Shown here: positions 1 to 6,255 of the stretch, piece by piece
Position numbering within the stretch: position 1 is the stretch's first letter
Layout: the number at the start of each line of letters is the position of its first letter
Assembly: GCA_964419255.1 (NCBI GenBank)
Contig: CAYQOU010000081.1
Location: forward strand, 1-15,260
Source of the DNA: CAZPHU01 sp964419255
GTDB lineage: Bacteria > Fibrobacterota > Chitinivibrionia > Chitinivibrionales > CAYFVL01
Direction of reading: 5' to 3'
DNA length: 15,260 nt
Program-made: the position numbers and the translations under genes
The notes under the pieces: model-generated
The model's input: the letters and a program-made list of their open reading frames with translations, nothing else
Told to the model about the DNA's origin: nothing
Database searches by the model: none

Positions 1-223
1 CGAGAAACGAGTGTCGGCTCCTAACCTGGTTTACACTCCAATGAATTGTTTACCGGTGGTGTAAACAGGGTCTCGATCGTCTGGAAGTCGGCACAAAGAG
101 AGTGAGCGGCTGAGCGTAGCCGAGATAAATCAGTGGATGACCACTTGTTCTTGCCCTGTATAAACGACACAAAAGTCATTTGTTACTCTCTGCTCTCCTA
201 AACCCGGCTCTCGAAACTCAAAT
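1..223. other. Non-coding end region with inverted repeat
   Basis: No convincing coding region is seen. The stretch holds an imperfect inverted repeat (25-36 with 58-69, described separately), a short hairpin formed by AGTGG and CCACT around 132-145, and the 18-mer GCTGAGCGTAGCCGAGAT at 109-126, which closely matches a motif at 15013-15030. It lies downstream of the minus-strand beta-barrel gene. No strong intrinsic terminator with a U-run was found for that gene. Confidence 0.5.
25..69. repeat. Imperfect inverted repeat
   Basis: CCTGGTTTACAC at 25-36 pairs with the reverse complement of GGTGTAAACAGG at 58-69, with a one-base bulge and about 21 nt between the arms. An outer CGAGA (1-5) and TCTCG (71-75) could extend the fold. 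It could be a transcript-end structure for a gene left of the window or a small repeat element. The sequence alone does not decide. Confidence 0.5.
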
Positions 224-682
224 CTACCTGCTTTGTCCGAATCGCAGCCTTATACCGACTCCGCCATTGACATTGAATTCGGTGGCGGGAATCAACTCGA
301 TCACCGGTGCCATTTCGATGAAAATATCCAGCGGCGTTTCCCCCAGAAGATAGGACGCGCCGAAAGGTACACGCACCCCCACTCGCGAATCCTCCTCCCC
401 AAGCAACACCAGTGCGCCTATCCCCGAATAAAGGGGAAGCTCCCCGGTACGCACCTTGATCCAGTTGTTTGCATGGAGAAGGTAGTCGGCATGGACGTGA
501 ATATACTCGGCATCGCTAAATGACCAGGCCGCAGCGGCATCGAAGGCTGTCCAGTCGCTGACCCAGTATTTGGCGGACAGACCCGTTGGCACTCCGGCGA
601 TGACTCCCAACTCCAGGGCGCGTGAAGGCAGATAAAGCGCACAAATTGCCAAAAAAACCTTTATAAAAGTAAAATTTTTCAT
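224..682 (-). CDS. Small outer-membrane beta-barrel-like protein (BAPKO_0422-like)
   Basis: A 152-residue protein, probably an outer-membrane beta-barrel of unknown function. The start at 682 is chosen over the ATG at 730 because it has a strong GGGGGAAG Shine-Dalgarno just upstream and begins directly with a signal peptide (hydrophobic core FIKVFLAICALYLPSRA, probable cleavage near residue 22). The mature part has alternating hydrophobic/polar strands with many glycines and aromatics (GLSAKYW, FDAAAAWSF, HADYLLH, VGVRVPFGASYLL) and ends in GIRLRFGQSR. The GxPTGLSAKYW, HADYLLH and GxRVPxGxxYL pattern resembles small barrels I associate with the BAPKO_0422 family, seen in spirochaetes and Fibrobacterota. 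It is divergent from the lytic transglycosylase gene, so it is probably a single-gene transcript. Substrate and role are unknown. The family link is tentative; export is well supported. Confidence 0.7.
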   Translation of the reverse strand: MKNFTFIKVFLAICALYLPSRALELGVIAGVPTGLSAKYWVSDWTAFDAAAAWSFSDAEYIHVHADYLLHANNWIKVRTGELPLYSGIGALVLLGEEDSRVGVRVPFGASYLLGETPLDIFIEMAPVIELIPATEFNVNGGVGIRLRFGQSR

Positions 683-804
683 AGCTCTTCCCCCCATCAG
701 TATTCTCCCGATTTGCCTATAGTTTTTCATTTAGTTTTTCCCACTGGCCGAGAGACCGAGTTGCCGAAAAAACATTCCCGGCTCCGCCGTCAAGGTAATA
801 AGTG

Positions 805-833
805 TTGCAAAAAATGAACCGACCGGGTATGCT
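805..833 (+). promoter_or_regulatory. Candidate distal sigma70-like promoter
   Basis: TTGCAA at 805-810 and TATGCT at 828-833 are separated by exactly 17 nt. It lies about 270 nt upstream of the transglycosylase start, so it would give a long leader. It is weaker support than the site at 927-955. Confidence 0.3.
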
Positions 834-926
834 ATGCTGCTGATTCGCAAAAAAGCGCTGAATACTCCTGAATTGAGCCTTTGTGGTAGTGGGCCGGAGA
901 ATCGCTCAAGCTGGGAAATAAAAATC

Positions 927-955
927 TTTACAGAAATTATGAAATGAAGTATAGT
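927..955 (+). promoter_or_regulatory. Candidate sigma70-like promoter of the transglycosylase gene
   Basis: TTTACA at 927-932 and TATAGT at 950-955 have an ideal 17-nt spacer. Each box matches the consensus at four or five of six positions. Transcription would start near 962, leaving a leader of about 140 nt before the ATG at 1101. Confidence 0.5.
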
Positions 956-1100
956 AAAATATTTGGATACAAAACGGATGTGACGGAATTTTATTTTATC
1001 AGATTGTAATTCAGGCATGATTTTTTTTTAATAACTCGATCCTGGTAAACGAATATTATATCCACCACACTTTTTCAACTATCTTGTTAAGCGGTAAACC

Positions 1101-3404
1101 ATGAACCAATGTCGTCTCTTGACTCTAGTCTGTCTACTTTGGGCATCCTTTATGCTCGGTTCCTCTCCGGTTTGTGCGGATGATACATATTTTCCGACCC
1201 CGGATAATCTCAAACACAATGTCGAGTTCTGGAAGAAGATCTATACAGAGGTCAGTCTTAAAGAAGGACTACTGCATGATCGAGAGTACCCGATGGTAAT
1301 CTATGGGAAGATGAAAGTCGGCGAACGCTCAGGTCTCATGAGAACCAATTTTATCCGGGGCGAAAAAAGGAAGGTGGAAGCTCTGCTTTCAGAGATCAGA
1401 AACACCGATAAGTCCAAATGGTCAAAGGAGGCTCAGAGGATCGTTGCGCTATTCGAAAGGTACGCCGATGAGGATGCTCTCAGAGGGGCGCATAACCGTA
1501 TCCGGTTTCAGTCAGGGCAAAAGGAGCGCTTTAAGCAGGGTATCTACCGGAGCGGAGCCTATCTGGATACGATCAGCGCCATCCTTCGGGAATATAACGT
1601 TCCCCAACGCCTCAAGTATCTGCCTCATGTGGAATCCTCGTTCAATCCGCACGCCTATTCGAAGGTGGGAGCCGCGGGAATGTGGCAGTTTATGCGCAGC
1701 ACCGGTCGTCTGTTCATGAAAATCGATTACGATATCGATCAGCGCAGAGATCCTATTGCCTCGACGGTTGCAGCCGCCAAGCTGCTTTCACTCAACTATA
1801 AAGAAACCAAAGCATGGCCGCTGGCTATCACCGCATACAACCATGGCCTGTACGGTATCAAAAGAGCGATCGCAAATACCGGCTCTCGGGATATCGGGGT
1901 TATAGTGGAAAAACACACCAGTCGCTCTTTTCGTTTCGCATCAAAGAATTTCTACAGCTGCTTTCTGGCCGCTACAGAAATAGCCGCCGAGCCGGAGAAA
2001 TACCTCGAGGATGTCAAGTACGCACCTAAAATCCAGTATACCAATGTCGCATTGAGCCATTACATCAAACCAAGCACTATCGCCTCCGCTGTGGGTGTCC
2101 CTCTGGCCACTCTCATGGAACATAATCCGGCGATTCGTCCGGTTGTCTATCAGCAGGACAAGCCTGTTCCCGCCGGATATGCGATGAATCTTCCGATGAC
2201 AATCGCCCCTCACAAGGCGCTTGCGTCACTGGCGTCGCTGCCAGACTCTCTGAAATTCGAAAAGCCGCCCAAGCCAAAGTACTACAAAGTTCGTCGCGGA
2301 GATAATCTTTACGCTATCGCCAGGCGTTTTGGAGTGTCGGCACGTGAGCTGGCGTTATACAACGATATTAGCCGGATGAATCGTATCTATTCGGGACAGA
2401 TCATAAACATACCCGGTACTCAGTCCACCGTTTCCAAACCCGCAGTGGTCGCAAGCAATGCAGTAGAAAACAAAGCGAAGGAGAAGATCGAGAAGGTCGA
2501 CAAAGCTACAAAAAAAGCTACAAAAGAGGAAAAACAATCAGTTCTAAAGGCACCTGAGAAGCAGAAATCCAAGACAAATACCGCGGCTCTAAAGCCGGAC
2601 AACTCCAAGGATGATCAGCTCAGAGACAGTGCTCGTATAGCTTCCGTTTTGCAACAGTCGCCCACTAAGCAGGCCGAGCCAGTAGAGAAGCGGCAAGAGG
2701 CTTCCGATGATCAGCCTTCTTCGGTCGGGGAAGACCAGCTGGAAGAGGTTGAGGCGTTGCCTGACTCCATGCAGGATATCATACTCGCCGAGGCTCAAAA
2801 AATGCCAAAGGCATCTGCTCCCATGGTCTCCAACAGGGTGGCGGCCTCTTTCGATGCCGATGTGTATCACCTGGAAACCGAACTTTCCGCCGATGCTCAG
2901 TCGGCGGAGATTCGGGTGTCGGTCAACGAGACGATCGGACACTATGCCGACTGGCTGGGTATCGCTACCTGGCGCATTCGGCGGGTCAATAACATGGGAA
3001 GAGGTTCCTGGATTCGGATCGGCCAGAAGTTGACTATCCCGGTGGATGAGACATCTCTGGAGCAGTTTGTGCAGCGTCGTCTGGAATACCACATGGCGCT
3101 GGAGCAAGATTTTTATGCTCAGTTTAAGGTGGCAGGGCAAAAATCCAGGAGTATTCGCCGGGGGGAGACACCGTGGGATATCTGCACCGAAGAGGGGGGA
3201 ATCCCGTTGTGGGTTCTCAATAAATACAACAGAGACCTGGATCTGGGCAATCTTATGCCGGGCCAGGAGATAACCATACCCATGGTGGAGGAGAAGACGG
3301 AAGATGATTATGCCATGGAGCTTGTGGAATCATACCAGAGCACTCCTTTAAGAGTTCCGGATTTGCCGACCTATCCCGGCATTCCCAGCAGGCTGGTTCC
3401 CTAA
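1101..3404 (+). CDS. mltD: Membrane-bound lytic murein transglycosylase with LysM repeats (MltD-type)
   Basis: A 767-residue exported enzyme that cleaves the MurNAc-GlcNAc glycosidic bond of peptidoglycan, forming 1,6-anhydro-MurNAc ends. An N-terminal signal peptide (residues 1 to about 26, ending VCA) has no lipobox, unlike E. coli MltD. The SLT (goose-lysozyme-like) domain spans about 150-300. Catalytic Glu178 lies in HVESSFNPHAYSKVGAAGMW, and ITAYNHG follows at 243-249. A canonical LysM domain (394-438, KYYKVRRGDNLYAIARRFGV...IINIPG) binds glycan. A lysine/glutamate-rich, probably disordered linker (about 440-600) leads to two more LysM-like repeats (about 604-648 and 683-728, each ending in (L/I)TIPx). 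The two distal repeats are degenerate, and the protein is longer than E. coli MltD (about 450 aa). The start is fixed by the signal peptide; the ribosome site is weak. It is probably monocistronic. Family assignment is secure; the exact subfamily name is less so. Confidence 0.92.
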   Translation: MNQCRLLTLVCLLWASFMLGSSPVCADDTYFPTPDNLKHNVEFWKKIYTEVSLKEGLLHDREYPMVIYGKMKVGERSGLMRTNFIRGEKRKVEALLSEIRNTDKSKWSKEAQRIVALFERYADEDALRGAHNRIRFQSGQKERFKQGIYRSGAYLDTISAILREYNVPQRLKYLPHVESSFNPHAYSKVGAAGMWQFMRSTGRLFMKIDYDIDQRRDPIASTVAAAKLLSLNYKETKAWPLAITAYNHGLYGIKRAIANTGSRDIGVIVEKHTSRSFRFASKNFYSCFLAATEIAAEPEKYLEDVKYAPKIQYTNVALSHYIKPSTIASAVGVPLATLMEHNPAIRPVVYQQDKPVPAGYAMNLPMTIAPHKALASLASLPDSLKFEKPPKPKYYKVRRGDNLYAIARRFGVSARELALYNDISRMNRIYSGQIINIPGTQSTVSKPAVVASNAVENKAKEKIEKVDKATKKATKEEKQSVLKAPEKQKSKTNTAALKPDNSKDDQLRDSARIASVLQQSPTKQAEPVEKRQEASDDQPSSVGEDQLEEVEALPDSMQDIILAEAQKMPKASAPMVSNRVAASFDADVYHLETELSADAQSAEIRVSVNETIGHYADWLGIATWRIRRVNNMGRGSWIRIGQKLTIPVDETSLEQFVQRRLEYHMALEQDFYAQFKVAGQKSRSIRRGETPWDICTEEGGIPLWVLNKYNRDLDLGNLMPGQEITIPMVEEKTEDDYAMELVESYQSTPLRVPDLPTYPGIPSRLVP

Positions 3405-3515
3405 AGATTAGAATCGATAGACGAGAGTGGAAAGTAGAGTGATTGAGAAAAAGAAATAGGGAGCGACGTAAGGTTTTCTGCCGTTTTTAGGCCTACTCAG
3501 TCACCACCACTTCAA

Positions 3516-3543
3516 TTGTCAACCAACCAGCCTGGCTTCTAAT
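3516..3543 (+). promoter_or_regulatory. Weak candidate promoter before the GH130 gene
   Basis: TTGTCA at 3516-3521 and TCTAAT at 3538-3543 have a 16-nt spacer and lie about 45 nt before the ATG at 3590. No terminator is evident between the transglycosylase gene and this point, so read-through is equally possible. Confidence 0.25.
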
Positions 3544-3589
3544 TTGCTCATCTTTGGTTAAAAGATCCCTTTTCACAGTCGGAGGCATT

Positions 3590-4672
3590 ATGGCCGATAT
3601 TGCCAGTCGTTTCGAAAACAATCCCCTGATTCGGCCTTCGGATGTCACTGCCAGCAGGGAAGGGTTGAGTGTGGTGGGGCTGTTTAATCCGGGAGTTTTT
3701 CATTTCGACGGAAAAGTCTGTCTGCTTCTTAGGGTCGCCGAAGCCTCTTACCGCGACAACCAGCTGAGCGCGCCGATTATCGATGAGCATCAGCCCGACG
3801 GCATTCGTACGATCTACTTCGACCGAAGCGCACCGGGTGTAGATGCCCACGATCCGCGAATTTTCATCGCCGACGGGCAGGCCTACCTTACTACCCTTTC
3901 GCATCTGCGCCTGGCAACCAGCACCGATGGCAGGCGCTTTATCGTCGAAAAGATGCCGACACTGCAGGGAGAAGGATACCAGGAACGATACGGAATAGAA
4001 GACAGCCGGGTGAGCCTGATAGATGGGCAGTATTTCATCACCTACACTGCGGTTAGTGCCGATGGGGTTGGTGTGAAGCTGATCACCACATCCGACTGGA
4101 AAACCTACCACAGAAAGGGCATGATCCTTCCGCCGCACAACAAAGACTGCGTCCTGTTTCCATCCAGGATAAACGACTTCTACTATTGTCTGCATCGTCC
4201 AAGCGGCATTGCTATCGGCGGGCATTATATGTGGCTGAGCTCCTCGCCCGACGGCGTTCACTGGGGGCATCATCACTGCCTGATCAGGACGCGTCCCGGG
4301 GCGTGGGATTCGGTGAAGGTTGGTGCCGGCGGCCCGCCCATCGAGCAGGATGATGGCTGGCTTGTTATCTACCATGCCGCCGACGAAAACGATCGGTACT
4401 GCCTGGGTGCCCTTCTTCTGGACAAACACGACCCCACGCGGGTTTTGGCCCGCTCTCATGAGCCGATAATGGAACCTGTGGCCGAATACGAGAAGCAGGG
4501 CTTCTACGGTAACGTGGTGTTCTCCGATGGTCATCTGCTACGTGGCGACGAGCTATACCTGTATTATGGCGCGTCCGATGAGTTTATCTGCGGGGCGACA
4601 TTGTCGATCACGCAGATTCGCGCCTTTCTGGCCGAACAGCCGGCAGAAACTCCTCCCCGACATAAATATTGA
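3590..4672 (+). CDS. GH130-family beta-mannoside phosphorylase or hydrolase
   Basis: A 360-residue five-bladed beta-propeller glycosidase of family GH130. The family comprises inverting phosphorolytic enzymes acting on beta-1,4- or beta-1,2-mannosides, plus some hydrolases. Family signatures appear in order: FNPGV (32-36), HDPRIF (87-92), GIEDSRV (135-141, with the probable catalytic Asp138 of the usual G-V-E-D-P-R motif), KDCVLFPS (185-192), HRPSG (202-206), KVGAGGPPI (243-251), GWLVIYH (256-262), YCLGALLLD (270-278) and YYGASD (325-330). Pro is replaced by Ser in the catalytic motif. The start at 3590 has GGAGG four bases upstream; an in-frame TTG at 3554 would add 12 residues but lacks a site. 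No signal peptide is seen, so it is probably cytoplasmic, recycling mannosides. No sugar transporter or other glycosidase is adjacent, so the substrate cannot be told. Its last 65 nt overlap a convergent gene. Confidence 0.85.
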   Translation: MADIASRFENNPLIRPSDVTASREGLSVVGLFNPGVFHFDGKVCLLLRVAEASYRDNQLSAPIIDEHQPDGIRTIYFDRSAPGVDAHDPRIFIADGQAYLTTLSHLRLATSTDGRRFIVEKMPTLQGEGYQERYGIEDSRVSLIDGQYFITYTAVSADGVGVKLITTSDWKTYHRKGMILPPHNKDCVLFPSRINDFYYCLHRPSGIAIGGHYMWLSSSPDGVHWGHHHCLIRTRPGAWDSVKVGAGGPPIEQDDGWLVIYHAADENDRYCLGALLLDKHDPTRVLARSHEPIMEPVAEYEKQGFYGNVVFSDGHLLRGDELYLYYGASDEFICGATLSITQIRAFLAEQPAETPPRHKY

Positions 4673-4964
4673 TCCGGCCGTCACGGTTGAGCATCTCCAG
4701 AATATCGAAAAGCTGGGGGTCAGGTTCTATTATGCAGAGATTCCCACCATTCTGAATGATCTTAGTGTGGCAGTTTTTCAGGACTCGTAAAGCACTGCCG
4801 CAGATATACGTGGATGTGCCGAAGCTGATTGCGATGTTGCTGCGGCCTCGAGAAAGATAGCCGGTGACCAGGTCTTCCAACTCATCCAGGCTATCGATTT
4901 CGGCGCTTTTGTTCCCGATTCTGAGAATCTGAAAATCACCCTTTGGGTATGTTTCTAAACGCAT
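4608..4964 (-). CDS. STAS-domain protein (anti-sigma factor antagonist-like)
   Basis: A 118-residue single STAS domain like SpoIIAA/RsbV. These proteins bind a partner-switching kinase (anti-sigma factor) and are controlled by phosphorylation of a conserved serine. Visible fold elements are a first beta strand (FQILRIG), the strand NIAISF, then the loop YICGSALRVL (53-62), which aligns with the usual F-I-D-S-S-G-L-R-x-L, and the strand GGNLCIIEP. Ser57 sits at the position of the phosphorylated serine, but the neighbouring Asp, Ser and Gly are Cys, Gly and Ala. Phosphorylation may therefore be altered or lost. The C-terminal tail (after about 105) is basic and lies in the overlap with the GH130 gene. 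No HPK-like kinase or PP2C phosphatase is nearby. A good promoter lies about 40 nt upstream. The fold is well supported; the regulatory target is unknown. Confidence 0.8.
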   Translation of the reverse strand: MRLETYPKGDFQILRIGNKSAEIDSLDELEDLVTGYLSRGRSNIAISFGTSTYICGSALRVLKNCHTKIIQNGGNLCIIEPDPQLFDILEMLNRDGRINIYVGEEFLPAVRPERRESA

Positions 4965-5004
4965 AGAGATACTCTTTTCTTTTCACCAGTCGACTTCCTT
5001 CTAT

Positions 5005-5033
5005 ATCGTACTCCCAATATCCAGCCTTGTCAA
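5005..5033 (-). promoter_or_regulatory. Strong sigma70-like promoter of the STAS gene
   Basis: Read on the minus strand, a perfect TTGACA (5033-5028) is followed after exactly 17 nt by TACGAT (5010-5005). Transcription would begin near 4998, giving a short leader of about 35 nt before the ATG at 4964. This is the best-matching promoter in the window. Confidence 0.65.
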
Positions 5034-5182
5034 TAATGGAATGGCAAAGGAGCCTGTGAGGGAAGGTCCCTTATCGTGGTATTGGCGGATAAGAGGGATG
5101 TTTGAATGTCATGAATGTGGTTTTTAGCGGAGCTGCAACATATTGGGCGACATGTAGGGGGCCGGGGCTTTGATAATGAAAA

Positions 5183-5202
5183 GGGCCCGCATATCCGGGC
5201 CC
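5183..5202 (-). terminator. Intrinsic terminator of the purL-purQ operon
   Basis: On the minus strand a perfect 7-bp all-G/C stem (GGGCCCG with CGGGCCC, loop of 6 nt) is followed directly by TTTTCATTAT and preceded by TTTT. It lies about 205 nt beyond the purQ stop codon and matches the direction of that operon. On the plus strand there is no U-run, so it is probably unidirectional. Confidence 0.8.
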
Positions 5203-5407
5203 AAAAGCTAACCTGTCCTAATCCGGCAGGCTGGAATCGGTTTCTCGGTGTTTGGCTTCTCGGTTACTCAAAAACAAAACCGGAGACACATAGAAAAATA
5301 TAATGACAACAAAGAGAGTGTATCTATCAGATTTTGAGTATAATTACCGAATCGCCACGAGAGAATCGTACAATTTAGGGTTAATTGATGAAAATCCCCA
5401 GTTTCAT

Positions 5408-6232
5408 TTACTTGTTCTCCAAAACGTAACGGCAGGCATTCTTAAAAAGGCTGAGTCCCATGCCTTCCTCCGGCAACTCCTCCCGTGTCCATCGAGGGTG
5501 GTTTGTCCGGTGAAGGTAGGCTTCCGGATGCGGCATAAGGCCGAATACTCTGCCCGATGGATCACAGATGCCGGCAATAGCAAACTGGGACCCGTTAGGA
5601 TTTTCCGGGTAGGTTATCGTTGGTGTATCACTGGTGGCATCAACATAGTTAAACACGATCTGATTGTTTTCCTTCAGCCTGTCCAGCACATCCGTAGATG
5701 GGGTGACAAATTTGCCTTCCCCGTGTCGAATCGGGAAGTATACCCTGTCTATGCCTCTGGTGAAAACACAGGGTGACATCTCGTTTGCCTTAAGCCACAC
5801 CCAGCGATCCTCGAACCGGCCGGAATCATTGTGAGTAAGGGTGACTTTCTGGGTGGTATAATCGTTGTCAAATCCAGGAAGCAGACCAAGCTTAACCATC
5901 AGCTGGAATCCGTTGCAGATTCCGATCACCAGCTTGCCATTTTTTATGTGCTGAATAAACTGATCGATAACCGGCTGTCTGGTCCGGTTAACCATACTCT
6001 TTTTGAGCCGATTGGCTTGAGCACGGGCCGAGCCCAGATCGTCTCCATCCAGAAAACCGCCGGGAAGCGCAAGAAGGTCATAAGAATCGAGGCTTACCTC
6101 GCCTTCGAGCAGCTCCCACACATTCACTATATCGACCGTATCAAATCCTCCCAGTTTGCAGGCGTGTGCCGTTTCCATTTCACAGTTCACACCGTTACCT
6201 GCCAACACTATTGCCGAGGCATTCTTTGCCAT
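5408..6232 (-). CDS. purQ: Phosphoribosylformylglycinamidine synthase, glutaminase subunit PurQ
   Basis: A 274-residue class I glutamine amidotransferase that supplies ammonia from glutamine for conversion of FGAR to FGAM, step 4 of de novo purine synthesis, in the cytoplasm. The nucleophile Cys106 lies in GICNGFQLM, and the His235/Glu237 pair lies in GLMPHPEAYL. LPGGFLDGDDL (56-66) matches the oxyanion region. At 274 residues it is longer than the short PurQ of Bacillus (about 227) and resembles the C-terminal glutaminase domain of single-chain large PurL. An AAGGAG ribosome site lies 9 nt before the ATG. It follows purL by 23 nt on the same strand, so the two are surely cotranscribed and act together. 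Assignment is secure. Confidence 0.95.
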   Translation of the reverse strand: MAKNASAIVLAGNGVNCEMETAHACKLGGFDTVDIVNVWELLEGEVSLDSYDLLALPGGFLDGDDLGSARAQANRLKKSMVNRTRQPVIDQFIQHIKNGKLVIGICNGFQLMVKLGLLPGFDNDYTTQKVTLTHNDSGRFEDRWVWLKANEMSPCVFTRGIDRVYFPIRHGEGKFVTPSTDVLDRLKENNQIVFNYVDATSDTPTITYPENPNGSQFAIAGICDPSGRVFGLMPHPEAYLHRTNHPRWTREELPEEGMGLSLFKNACRYVLENK

Positions 6233-6255
6233 CTCGTAAGACTCCTTACATTAGC

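Larger units (their letters stand above)
683..1100. other. Divergent intergenic region, regulatory
   Basis: These 418 nt separate the minus-strand barrel gene from the plus-strand transglycosylase gene. A minus-strand reading frame at 731-1018 has no Shine-Dalgarno, no recognisable family and biased composition, so it is not called. The stretch contains two sigma70-like promoter candidates on the plus strand (805-833 and 927-955) and is AT-rich near the transglycosylase start. Confidence 0.5.
4965..5407. other. Intergenic region between the STAS gene and purQ
   Basis: These 443 nt carry the STAS promoter (5005-5033) and the purQ terminator (5183-5202). A plus-strand frame opens with ATG at 5303 and runs on through antisense purQ. 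Its first 35 codons look mildly protein-like, but there is no adjacent ribosome site and most of it is a shadow, so it is not called. Confidence 0.5.

Noticed and set aside
731..1018. 95-codon minus-strand frame between the barrel and transglycosylase genes
   Set aside because: No ribosome site before its ATG, no recognisable family, and it covers both candidate plus-strand promoters; probably a chance frame.
3046..3273. Extra plus-strand frames within the transglycosylase gene
   Set aside because: Shadows of a strongly supported coding frame.
5303..5776. Plus-strand frame starting ATG at 5303 (MTTKRVYLSDFEYNYR...)
   Set aside because: The first 35 codons look plausible, but about 78% of it is antisense to purQ, and no ribosome site lies close to the ATG.
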